Below are positions 1 through 10,865 of a DNA stretch of 12,683 nt, piece by piece. A model generated the notes under the pieces. It made no database searches, had not been told where the DNA came from, and saw nothing but the letters and a program-made list of their open reading frames with translations. Source of the DNA: Irineochytrium annulatum (taxonomy: Eukaryota > Chytridiomycota > Chytridiomycetes > Chytridiales > Chytridiaceae); contig JADGJL010000865.1 in assembly GCA_027600665.1 (NCBI GenBank), positions 1 through 12,683 of the forward strand, in the 5' to 3' direction. Numbering within the stretch: the stretch's first letter is position 1; each line of letters starts with the position of its first letter. The translations under genes and the position numbers were made by a program.

Positions 1-161
1 GGAGGAGGGGAAGGAAGAGGAGCATGGATGGTGGCGTGCTGGAGAGGTTGAACAAGGCCGTGGCGGATTTGAAGGAGAGCGTGAAGAAGGAGGAGCATAA
101 GAGGGAGGTTGGGATCGGGGAAGCCGAGAAAAGGCTCAGGATGATTCTGAGGGAGAGATAG
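1..161 (+). CDS. C-terminal end of an unidentified protein (partial, 5' end outside the window)
   Basis: An open frame with codons starting at position 3 runs from the window edge to a TAG at 159-161. The visible 52 residues are very rich in Lys, Arg and Glu, with Leu/Val/Ile spaced as in an amphipathic helix (for example LERLNKAVADLKESVKKEE), so the protein probably ends in a coiled coil or a long charged helix. A Met lies at the seventh-eighth codon, but the frame is open upstream of it to the edge, so this is more likely the last exon of a larger gene than a 45-residue protein. The composition (G/A-rich sense strand) contrasts sharply with the AT-richer sequence right after the stop. No family is recognised and no function is proposed. 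Confidence 0.5.
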   Translation, partial: RRGRKRSMDGGVLERLNKAVADLKESVKKEEHKREVGIGEAEKRLRMILRER

Positions 162-964
162 ATGGGTGCGTTTTGAAGCTTTCATGATGTTGTTATATTG
201 TTATCCACTTTCACTCGCTTTCTATTTCGCAATCTACTTATCGTTATTTATGTTTATCATTACCTTCCGCTCGTACTTGCTATCCTCTAACTTAATAGTC
301 CGTGACTTGAGACTTACGCCGCCTTGTTCAAATACTGCCCCATCGCTTCAGTCCATCATCCTGTCTTCACTTACAAACCGTCCTTCTACAACTCGCTTGC
401 GTTATTTAGTTTGACGACTTCTGCCCTTGTATCTACCAACCGAATGATTAGCTTATCCCTCTGTAGTTCATGCAGACGTATATTGTTTAGTCACGGATTT
501 CGTTAATAGTGTGTTTCTCCTCCTCAATGACTGCTTGCCCGTTCTTCTCCCCGTCAACCTCAACCATTACACTCGTATCGCTTTGCGTTATGCCACACTA
601 TTCGAAGCTTATGGAAAGCCTGCTCCTATTTATGGGCTTCAACAGTCGCTCAAGCTTTGTCTTAACCCGCGTTCTGATCTTTTGTGCCTACGCGTTTTTA
701 TCGAGCTGTTTATGCTTTCGTTGCAGGTATTTTTGTCACTGCGGTTGAACGCCCGTTGTATACTTATTCCTCGTTCGTGTTAAGTTAATAAAAATGGTAA
801 CCAACTGCGGGAAGTTGGGGACGTTTTGTTCGCACATCGTATTATCACCTTACACGCGTTGTTGATTGCTGACGAGGGGGAACCGTTATTAACGCAGGCT
901 GGAACCAGGGACGGCGAGTGAAGGCGAAATTGTGGTTGTCGCATTTCGGACCTCCCAACTCGCC
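162..964. other. Intergenic spacer with a pyrimidine-rich + strand; includes the CFIm25 promoter/5' UTR
   Basis: About 800 bases lie between the upstream stop and the CFIm25 start codon. From roughly 165 to 785 the + strand is strongly T/C-rich. This removes most stop codons on that strand and produces several overlapping open frames of 60-90 codons, none with recognisable protein content. On the minus strand the same stretch reads as short Lys/Arg/Glu-rich blocks broken by stops, which could be a decayed gene (see findings). The last 150 bases, before the ATG at 965, become GC-rich and presumably hold the promoter and leader of the next gene. I see no clear TATA box. Confidence 0.5.
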
Positions 965-2234
<1,270 letters not shown>

Positions 2235-3287
2235 GGGCGTGCGCCGATAAAGATCGGGCCGTAGTCCGACATGACGCATGAGGGTAATTGGCGGGTGTGG
2301 GCAAATCTGCAGGCGGGTGGACGGATGTGGAGGGGGGATTGCAGTTGTGGGATCTCCGTCCATGGGACCCAAGTCTTGAACCGGGATACATGTTTTATAT
2401 ATTTTATTTGGCTTCTACCTCTGAACCCGAGTTGTTTGGAATGTGTTGTTTGTCCTGTTTTCCCGCAATTGTTGGTTGAACGGCGTTGTCTGACCAATTT
2501 CTGCAATCGTTGCGTTCCCTGAGCTATTCCTGTTGCTGATGTGTTCATGCAGTATCCAGAAAAGGAGTACTTCGTCTGTTCACAAGCGCTCAGGAAACGG
2601 AGCTGGGTCCAGGTGCGAGTGGGACGAAATGAACGCGGACGTCCGAATCAATTTTGTTGGACAGGTAAAGAGAATGCTCAAGCCGCCCCGTGGAGAGTAT
2701 TACTGTGGTTAGAGCACCGGCGATTGAGTGCTACATGAATCCAAGGGAAAGGAGGTAGGTAAACCGCATTTGGTCGACATCACTACATCAGTCCCATCAA
2801 AACGGCATGTGACAGATTCTATGATGGACCCTGCTCAAAGGGCATCCGGCAGTTGCGCGAATGCTAAGGATGGAAGTGGTCGGTTGTAGAAGTGAAGTAT
2901 TGTTCTAAGCTCAGCGATTTATTAGTTCCGATCTATGAGATGGTGAGGAGGAGGTCCGATCACTTGCACTCCATCGCTCCTGTGAAGTCCAGAAGATAAC
3001 GAAAGAAAGTCCACAAGAAGAGGGGTAAGTGAGCAGAGGACATCATAAGAGACGGAAGGAAACTCGACAACTCATCCCTCTGCGAAATGAGTTATGAGAT
3101 CCTCATGAAAAAAATCAAGCGCTCGGGGCACAAATCGGGCCGCAATAAGGCAATAAAATAGTTTGACACGGAGATCAAGGAAAGCGCATAAGAGGGGAGA
3201 AGAAGGGTACTTGGATCGGCGAGGAGTAACATGGATTATGTTGGAGCAAAGCAAAAACAAGAAAGGAATACTAGAAACACATATCGC
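2235..3287. other. Spacer between two convergent genes; may contain a small unrecognised gene or remnant
   Basis: This stretch should hold the 3' UTR of CFIm25 (+ strand) and that of the subtilase (minus strand). Between about 2530 and 2870 the + strand has protein-like open stretches. One is YPEKEYFVCSQALRKRSW; another frame contains MNADVRINFVGQVKRMLK. A third ends as a plausible terminal exon, IECYMNPRERR, joined across a 61-nt intron-like segment (2755-2815, GTAGGT...GACAG) to FYDGPCSKGIRQLREC and a TAA at 2865-2867. I could not join these into one uninterrupted model and recognise no family, so no CDS is called. From 2870 to 3287 I see nothing beyond likely UTR sequence. Confidence 0.4.
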
Positions 3288-6200
3288 TTAGTAAACGATG
3301 TTGATGGGGTTGGACGTGATGACGTCGTAGTCCGAGTCGCCCGTCGCACCGACGCGGCCAAAGTGCTTAAGGGCAGAGAACTTGAGCTTGTAGAGGCCGG
3401 CGGGGAGCTGGACGAAGCTCGAGGCGTCGGTCACGTTCGTGTTGATGCCTCCGAACCACTGCTGAAGGGCGGGCACAGCGATGGACTGGCCCTTGACGGG
3501 CGCGTTCCTCTGAAGGGGCTGGAAGAACAGCGGGCCGACACCGGGGGCGTTGGCGTAGCCGAGCGGGGTACGGTGGCGGATCGAGGGCGGGAGGATGGAC
3601 GAGTCGCGGCCGGCGAAGAGGACCTCGATCTTGGCGTAGCGGGAGGTGGTCGACGCGACGGGGAGGATGATGACACCGTTGTTGGAGTTGTCGGCGGCCA
3701 TGGTCACGTTGACGGTCGCGACTTGGGAAGCCGAGAGCGGGGCGAAGGAGAGGGTGTCGTCGTACGCGCCGGTGGCGGCGGTGGCGTTGGCGGCGAGCGG
3801 GAAGCCAAGGCCGGCAAGGAAGCCCTTGGTGAAGGAAGGCGAGTTGCGCGACCAGACAGGCGCGTCCTTCCAGGAGCCAACCATACCAGCGTAGGGGACG
3901 ACAGACGTGGACTCGCCGTTCTTGACGGTGATGAAGCCGGAGTAGATTGGGAAGAGGCCAGCGATCGCGTTCGTGGGCGGCGCGAACTTGACGTGGACGT
4001 TCTTGGTCGCGCCGGCGGGGACGGTGACGGTCAGGGTGGTGACGTGGTCGTTGTTCTGGGCGAAGGTGACCGTCGCGTAGTCGGCAGTGTACTTGGTGCC
4101 ACCCTGCATCTGCATGCCGTCATCGCCAGCGACAAACTCGTTGACCATGGCGGCGCCAACAGAAGAGATGGTGTACTAAAAAGAAAAAGAATGAGTAAAG
4201 AAGGATACAGAGCAAGCAGAAGATAACATACAGTGATCGGGACAGAGTCGGTGTTCTGGATGTTGAACTCGTAGTGCTGTTGGGTGTTCTTGGTGTCGTT
4301 GAGCTCGAGGGCCGAGGGGGTGATGATAGTCTTAGACATGATCGAGTTGTAGACGTTCAAGAGACCAGCACCCTGGTTGACGACGGAGTCCGTGAGGTCG
4401 CTTTGGTAGATCTTGGCCGGGACGGCGTTGTTCTGGAACCTCGCCTTCAGGGCAGTGAAGTCAAGACCCTTGTTGGTGGCCTGGAGAAGGAGCGCAGCCG
4501 CGCCGGCAGAGTACGGGGTAGCCATGGAAGTGCCAGAGTAGACGCCGTACGGGGTCGGCGCATTGGCGTCCTTGCCGGCGAACTCAGAGATGGTGCTAAG
4601 AACTTGGCCGCCGATGCCGCCGAAGTCGGGCTTGATGTGGAGCTCATTGTCAAGACCGGGGGAGGAGAAGGACGAGATGGTGCCGGCGGTGGGGAGGTTG
4701 AAGACTTGCTGCTTCTGGGAAACGACGATGGTGGGCTTCTGGCCGGCCTTGAGGGCAGCGACGATGGCCTGGCCGGCGGTGTGGGAGGTCATGAGGGACG
4801 GGATGTGGCCACCGAGAATGCCGGGGAGCGAGTCCGCGTTGGAGTAGAGGATGCAAGCGACGGCGCCGGCCTTCTCGGCGGCGGCGCAGCGGGCAACGGA
4901 ACCCGACTGGGTACCCCAGCGAACGAGCAGGGCCTTGCCAGTGGCGTCGACCTTGGGGCCGGCAACACCGTCGTTCTGGACGTTGTTGACATCGGCGTCG
5001 AGGTCGTTGGCAACGATCTCGATGGGCTAATAAAGTGGTTTCATGAGTTTCCCGACCAATTTTGCAACAAAAGGGTCGCAAGGACTCACCTGGTCGAAAG
5101 CAAACGACGAGTTCGTCTGACCAGCCGACCACGGGTAGTTAACGCCAGCGAACGTCATCACCGGCTGGTTAATCGCGACGTTGTCGAACGAAGCAATGCC
5201 GAAACCGCCGCGGGAGAGACCGGGGGCAGAGTTCACCATGATACCCGATGCACCATCGTTTCCGTTCGCGCCTAGGAGTTTATACGGTAAGTATCAAGAG
5301 TATCACAATATGAAAAAGAAAGAGGGGAATATTTACCAAACACGAAGTGTCCCTGGGCACCAACAATCTCAGCAGCGACAGCGTCCGACTCGTCAGCGTA
5401 GGACGGGCCACCGCCGAGCGACAGGTTGATGATATCGGCACCGTACTTGGCGGCCATGAAGATGGCGTTGGTGATGACGTCAGTGCCGGTGTTGTCGGCG
5501 GGGCAGCCGAAGACACGGAAGGCGAGGATCGAAGCCTCGGGGGCGACACCCGTGAAGGGGACGGGCGGGACGAAGCCGTTCACGGTGATGTTGGACGCGT
5601 CACCGGCGATGATACCGGCAACATGTGTCCCGTGGCTCTCCGTCGAGCAGTTGTCGATCGGGTCGTCATCGGGGGTGGTGGTGGGGTTCGCAGCGCTGTA
5701 GGCGTCGCCGACAAGGTCGTAGCCGTCGATAACCTTCGAGTCGGGCTTCCTGAAGGAGCCGCCCAGAGCCGGGTGGAGGTAGTAGACACCAGAATCGATG
5801 ACAGCGACCTTGATGCCCTTGCCGGTGTAGCCGAGCGTCTTACGGACTTCGTTGACGCCAGTCAGCTGGTTATCGAACGATATGAGCAACTTGCACGACA
5901 GCCAAACTACCATGTACAACTCACCGTGTGGATGGCCTCCGGGGGGAAGTCCGTCTTGGCAAGCTTGACAGATGGGGGCGCGTAACGGGCGTTGACGCGG
6001 AAGACGTTGTTCGCGGAAGGAATCGCGGTAACAACCTCCTCCGTCGCAGCGTCGGCGGGCAGAGTGAAGGAAACGCCGAGGAAGTGGTCGGTGTTGATCA
6101 CAGTGCGGATCTTCACCTGGTCAGCGTTGATACCAACCGTCGAGAGGTGCTCAATGACATGGCCAGCAGGGTCGGCCGTGGCACCTGTTAACAAAAAAAG

Positions 6201-6378
6201 CAACCGTTAGCGAAAACTTGAAAACAAAAAGGCCACATCGGCGACCAAACGCACCAGCGTCGAGCTGCACAAGGAAGGCGTTCGGGATGGTGTGGGCGCC
6301 GTTCTCGCCGCGGATGGAGAGAGCGGACGCGGCGGACGAAAGGGCCGCGACGAGGGCCGCCTTGAAGAAAAGAAGCAT
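3288..6378 (-). CDS. Secreted subtilisin-like serine protease (MEROPS S8A type) with PA insert and Fn3-like domain, complete, six exons
   Basis: This is a predicted secreted endopeptidase of 925 aa. Exons in transcript order: 6378-6255, 6184-5925, 5865-5337, 5271-5090, 5026-4232 and 4175-3288 (2778 nt with the TAA); introns are 70, 59, 65, 63 and 56 nt. Residues 1 to about 19 form a signal peptide (MLLFFKAALVAALSSAASAL). An inhibitor I9-type propeptide follows (about 30-115, starting IPNAFLVQLD). The catalytic triad is D152 (VAVIDSGV), H206 (SHGTHVAG) and S532 (SGTSMATP). The region of about 366-470 between His and Ser is a protease-associated (PA) domain. Residues of about 605-740 resemble the Fn3_5/DUF1034 domain that follows the catalytic domain in Vpr- and C5a-peptidase-like subtilases. 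Several N-glycosylation sequons (NIT, NSS, NVT, NAT) fit passage through the ER. No GPI signal or C-terminal membrane segment is evident. It probably digests extracellular protein; no specific substrate can be inferred. The 5866 acceptor is the least certain junction, chosen because it restores IHT-LTGV ahead of the catalytic core. Confidence 0.93.
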
Positions 6379-6423
6379 GGCTGGCAGGACAGGAGGGTGA
6401 CCAAAAGCAGACCATGATTGCGG

Positions 6424-6432
6424 CCTTTTATA
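6424..6432 (-). promoter_or_regulatory. TATA box of the subtilase gene
   Basis: Read on the minus strand the sequence is TATAAAAGG, a consensus TATA box, 46 bases upstream of the subtilase ATG (6378). Initiation about 30 bases downstream would leave a leader of only about 15-25 nt. An out-of-frame ATG at 6415 lies between the box and the real start, but it is probably upstream of the transcription start. A strong TATA box suits an inducible secreted enzyme, though the regulation itself is inferred. Confidence 0.6.
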
Positions 6433-6907
6433 TTTTCTGCATATCGCGTGGCCACAAAATGCAAGAAAAAAATTGCATTCATTCCAGGCTCGCATTACAA
6501 AACCACCCGACGGTCGTGTGGACGTCGATGGCGATTCCGGCGCTAAGCAGAAGCGCAGGGAAAAATGGACTCGTGTTTTTGCTGATAAGACTTGCTTTTT
6601 TTTTTTTCTGGACGCCATATTCAGCGACCGAAACCAGGCATGCTGCTTTTTGAGCCGATATCAGGTTTGTGTGCACGGAGATAAGTCCTTGTCTGCTTTT
6701 TGAAACCGCTGAAGACGTCGGGCGCCGCGTCGTTGCGGGACTTTCGACCCCTTCCCCACGAACTGCCTTTGGCTGGCGCGGACACTGTCGAGGCAGGGGG
6801 CTCCTGTCGGCAGGGTGCTCGCAAGGCTGGATGCCGCGAGTTTGGTGTTGTCGAGAGCCCACTCCACGATGCACTCGGTGACAACACAGCATCAAAAAAG
6901 AATGTAG

Positions 6908-6927
6908 AAAGGCACCTAAAGGCACCT
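6908..6927. repeat. 10-bp tandem duplication
   Basis: The decamer AAAGGCACCT occurs twice head to tail within the spacer upstream of the subtilase gene. This is short enough to be chance or replication slippage; no function is implied. Confidence 0.6.
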
Positions 6928-7927
6928 ACCGATAATATCAACATTTTGCATTCTGTGGTTATCTGCCCAGCCTAACTGCTTACCAAAAGATTCCTTGTTC
7001 ACACCAACCACACAGCTTGACATTTTTAGTATGGGGCGAATAAGTGATGCAGAGGCCCCAGATGTGCTGCGAAACCATGTATTCATTGATGAAAAAAATT
7101 AGGCCGATTATTACGAGCGGGCGGACTGCGTGCTTCAAAAGGCGTCCGATGGAGGCTACCGGTTGGCCATTATAACTTCACGCCGTCTTCTCCTTGTGGC
7201 GGCCCCTGATCGCAACCACCGGCCACTCGTTTCACCGTTTTCCTTTCCTTGCCGTCCACCTTATCCTTTCCCTTCCATGACGCGCTCTCTGGGGACCATG
7301 ACGTCGTCATCTCCACGACGTTGCGCGCCGAGGAAGGCCATGGGGAGGGGGTGTGGGAGGCGGGTGAGAAGGTGGTGTCCCGACTGATGGGCGTCTTGCC
7401 AGGTGGCGGGGTTGCTGTTGAAGGTGGGTTGAAAAGACGCAGCACAAAGCCCTGGCAACTTCCTAGCCGCACAGTGAGAGTTGAGGTTGGAAAGGTTGTC
7501 GTTGACTCACAATTTAGCGCTCACCCCGCCTGTCGCGCAGATACTTAATGGCGACCCGACACCATGGACGTCCGGATCCCTTTGTCCCAACATCGGTGTG
7601 CAGTTGGCGCGATGGCCGGCAATTCCACGCGGCAGCGTCTGGTGGAATGCCCCGCGTTTGCCTCTGAGTATAAACGGAGCATGAAGAATTAAAGGGCAAT
7701 GAACGTCCCCTGTTTAGTCGCTATGATTGCACTTGGGAGGCGTTAACGTGGTGCTGCAGCTTCTAGATCAAATCTGCTGCCTGGATGAACAACAGCTCAG
7801 AAATGCCATGATCACAGGGCCGCCTTCTCAAGCCGTGATCGTGGTGTATAGACCGACATGCACCGTTCATCAGCGCGCTGCTGTGAATATTCCTTCCCGC
7901 GAATTTGCGCCCGAAGTCGACATTAAG

Positions 7928-7962
7928 GAAACAAAGTGCATTCGAAACAAAGTGCATTCGAA
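7928..7962. repeat. 16-bp tandem repeat, about 2.2 perfect copies
   Basis: The unit GAAACAAAGTGCATTC is present twice in perfect tandem and followed by GAA, the start of a third copy. It lies about 230 bases downstream of the Shank-like stop codon, in AT-rich sequence that may be its 3' UTR. Perfect identity suggests a recent duplication. It has no sign of mobile-element origin. Confidence 0.8.
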
Positions 7963-8189
7963 GGTGTATGCACGCCGAATGGAAAATAATCGTTGCTACG
8001 TCAACAGTAGGAACTGATTATTGTTTCTTTGGGAATGACAAGTACAAATATAAAAGTTTGACTGCATATCAGAACAAGCACCGTTCGAAAGAAAACTGTA
8101 GGTATCACTAGTCGAGAAAATGCGCGCGAAAACGCCGAAGGAAAGGCATCGGAGGCAAAAGAACTATGTAAAAAGTAAACGAGTATCCG

Positions 8190-10618
8190 CTAAACCCTCG
8201 CAGCATCCAACTCCCTCCTCAACCGCTGACACTCCACCTCCAACTTCGAAGCCCTTGTCGTTGCGAGCAAAAGCGTCCTCTCCAGCGCCTCGAAATCCGC
8301 CTCGAGCTCCCCGACCTCCGTCCCGCTCTCAAGGGACGTCTTAAGGTGATGAATCACCGCCAGCGCGTCCATGGACGTGTTCAAGCTCCCTGCGCTGTTT
8401 CCGACCAACCCCGCGCCGTTTAGCCGACCACCGGCCCCGGCGGACGGCGGAGGCGTCATCAGCAGCGAGGGTGTCGGGGAGTCCGGCGCGCCCGTGGAGT
8501 CCTTGTCCGCGGCTTTGGTGATCGTGACGGCCGAGAGGCTCTTGGCGCGGTCGAGCTCAATGGAGGACCCGCCGTTTAGCACGCCGGTCGATAACGGGCT
8601 GGGCCGCTTTGTCGTACCGGCCTCGAGGCTGCTGGGTCTCGTCCGCGCCGGCGGCGGCGGGACGCTTGAGGGCCTGGGACCGCTGGGCGGCGCAGGTATG
8701 ACGCGCGCAGACGCCGGTCCCGCCCGCCTGCTAATCCGCTTGGTGCCTACCGACAGGCTCTGGCTCCCCATGCCTCCGTTGACCCCTTCGGCCGCGATGC
8801 TGTACATCGACCCTGAAGTCGGCATGGCTGAGCTCGACGACGCGTCCTCGGCCTGCTCTTCGGCGCCGAGAGACATCGTGCTGCCCACAATCGCCGGCGC
8901 GCGGGACACCCCCGCGCCGTTCCGTGACGCGCCGGCGGCCGCCATCATCTGGGACGAGAGTCTGCGTGACGGGTGTGTGGTGGTCGTATACTCTGACATG
9001 GATCGACCGTGGCCGGATGCAGCTGAGGAAGGGAGAAGGGCGGCGGGGAGAACGTCCATGGAGGAGCGGAGGTGCTCGGAGGCGGAGCGGAGGTGACCAA
9101 CGTTGAGGGAAGCGGGTGGGGTGCTGGGGTTGGCGTTGGGGTTCACGACGGTTGATTGGTGGAGGCGGAGGTTGGTGCTGGACGGGGAGGACGGCATAGC
9201 GGGGATGTTGGCGCGCTTAATCTGGTCCAGGAGGTCTTCGAGTTTTGGCGGGGGAGGGACTGGCGGTCAATGCACAAAGTGTAAGCCTATGAAATATAAC
9301 ACGAGAAATTGATGCAATGATGACTACCTATGCTATCTGGGACGAAGGCCTTGAGTATCTCAACCGCTTCCGTGCTACCCGAAAGCGATGCAACCTGGAA
9401 TGCCGACTGGCCAGACTTGTTTCCCCGCTCCCGGTCCGCCCCGCGAAGAAGAAGCCATTTCAAGCATTCTGTGGCATTCCTAGCGGCAGCAATGTGCAGG
9501 GGTGTGTTTCCTGCCACGTTAGTGGCCGCCATGTTGGCGCCACAATCTATCAACAGGCCGACAACGCCGTCGTGGTTGTTCATACAAGCCTATCGAGTCG
9601 CATATTAGCACGTAAAAGCCGCCATCAAACAGAAATGTACCTGGTGCAAAGGACCTTTCCCGCTTTCATCAAATATCTCCGTCTCAGCCCTGGCAAATAG
9701 CAGTTTCTCCACGCATTCGGTTAACCCAAGCGACGCGGCGTAGTATACCGGGGTAAGTCCCATGATATCAGGCGTGTTCACCCACGCCCCAAAGCTAAGT
9801 AGAGCCTGAAGTGAAAGTGCTTAGAAATAACGTTTGATCAAGTTGGACGCCAACCTGCAACGCCACGGCTTTATTTTGCGAGGCGGCGATGTGAAGCGGA
9901 GTCTTCCATTGAAGCGCTTCGCTGACCCTGTAGTCGAGGAAGGCGCCGTTTTCGACCAGAGCCGAGATGGCCTCCTTGTCGTTGTTCATAACCGCGATCG
10001 ACAGAGGAGTTTCTACGGCATGGAATTAACAATCCTTTCCACTGCACTGTAGAATTCACCTCCGGCCTCCGTCCAAAAGTTTGGGTCCATCCCTTTAACC
10101 CCTCTGTCCTTGATCTTCTCGACATTCCCGTTTCTCACATCCTCAACGAACTTCTTCTGGTTCTTCGCCGTAGGTGCAGCCTCAGCGTCGACCGCTGCCG
10201 CAACATTCTGCCTCTTCTTCGGGATAAACTCTAGCAGACACTGCACGAAACGCGTCAGCAATACACACCGCTCAGGCACCCTTTCCCACAAACTCACATT
10301 CGTCTCCATCTGATAGCTGGCCAAATCCCTCTTCTCCTCCAAGAATTTCCCCAGCTTCCCGCCGACAGGCGCCATGAACAACCCGTGGTTCAACGCGTCC
10401 TTCAGATCTGTCGTCATCTTCTCGCACACCTGCTTCTTGATGTGCCAGACAAGATCCGTCGGCGAGGCCTTCAGGGCCTTCTGGACGCCCAGGCTTGGCA
10501 CCGAGACGCGGACGAAGAAAAGCGGGACTGCGGCGGGGGGCGCGGTCGTTGTGGACATCTTGTGGGCTTCGGGGAGCGGGGAGGACGGGGACACCTGGTC
10601 GGAGTCGCCAGGCTTCAT
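8190..10618 (-). CDS. Shank-like scaffold: SPN (ubiquitin-like) domain, ankyrin repeats, disordered tail, C-terminal coiled coil; complete, six exons
   Basis: Exons in transcript order: 10618-10298, 10240-10060, 10012-9855, 9805-9641, 9589-9328 and 9259-8190 (2157 nt with the TAG, 718 aa); introns are 57, 47, 49, 51 and 68 nt. Residues of about 31-118 match the Shank/ProSAP N-terminal (SPN) domain: FVRVSVPSLGVQK, DALNHGLF, GKFLEEKRDL, then LLEFIPKKRQ. R37 and K47 sit where Shank3 Arg12 and Lys22 bind GTP-loaded Rap/Ras. Ankyrin repeats fill about 132-358. They start with KKFVEDV (Shank KKFMDYV) and DPNF, then ETPLSIA, KTPLHIAAS, LTPVYYAA, GPLHQAC, GNTPLHIAA and QSAFQVASLSG, with Shank-like wording (GANM, RGAD, AFQVA). 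Residues of about 363-650 are Pro/Ser-rich and probably disordered; about 654-718 form a coiled coil. I see no SH3, PDZ or SAM domain. The start at 10618 was chosen because the frame extends to 10888 only through unstructured sequence overlapping the divergent gene; the Met at 10558 is an alternative. A cortical scaffold role is inferred from the animal family. Confidence 0.85.
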
Positions 10619-10865
10619 GTCGGTTTTCCTCTCGGTCGTCCTTCGTAGACCGGGGCTCTCTCGATGGTGCAGGCCTCGAAAATTCTTTCCTTCTGCCAAA
10701 TCAAGCGCGCTGCGAGCCGGATGCGACCCAATCAATCCAGTCGCGTATACGGCGCTCGACCGCGCGGGATCACATACGCCGTCGGCAGAGTTAAAGTCGG
10801 TGGTATTGTATTTAGGGACGTATTCGAGGTGACTCGGCAGATGGACATGAGGTAAAACATCCTTC
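10619..10865. promoter_or_regulatory. Divergent promoter region between the Shank-like and ubiquitin-like-domain genes
   Basis: About 247 bases separate the two chosen start codons, which face away from each other, so this segment and adjoining leader sequence must drive both genes. No TATA box is obvious in either direction. A CRE-like GACGTCA occurs just beyond, at 10880-10886, inside the first codons of the + strand frame. Co-regulation of the pair is possible but not shown by sequence. Confidence 0.4.

Larger units (their letters stand above)
6433..8189. other. 1.76-kb spacer without a convincing gene
   Basis: This lies upstream of the subtilase and downstream of the Shank-like gene. Its lower part must contain subtilase promoter sequence, including a run of T residues near 6598-6609. 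A GC-rich island at about 7200-7460 is open in frames on both strands; the longest, 7249-7548 on +, encodes 99 residues (containing VVSRLMGVLPGGGVAVEGG) of no recognised family. An open frame at 7727-8017 (+, 96 codons) is likewise unrecognised and has no flanking splice or promoter support. The stretch from about 7900 to 8189 is AT-rich and probably holds the 3' UTR of the Shank-like gene. No RNA gene, transposon end or origin could be identified. Confidence 0.5.

Noticed and set aside
2700..2760. tRNA-like D-arm motif (GGTTAGAGC)
   Set aside because: No acceptor stem, anticodon arm or T-loop GTTCRANYC could be placed around it.
3231..5275. Two long + strand open frames (3231-4226 and 4274-5275, over 330 codons each)
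   Set aside because: They lie exactly antisense to the subtilase exons. The translations are Gly/Val/Asp/Arg-rich with no domain, a usual by-product of GC-rich third positions on the coding strand.
6188..6415. Upstream ATG at 6415 and its 75-codon frame as the subtilase start or a uORF
   Set aside because: It is out of frame with the protease, gives no signal peptide, and sits only about ten bases below the TATA box, probably before the transcription start.
7810..7841. Inverted repeat GATCAC / GTGATC
   Set aside because: It has a six-base stem with a loop of about 20 bases and no T-tract or conserved context; expected by chance in a window of this size.
8371..9096. 241-codon + strand open frame
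   Set aside because: It is antisense to the last exon of the Shank-like gene, which continues the ankyrin frame through a clean splice and ends in a coiled coil. The + product shows no domain.
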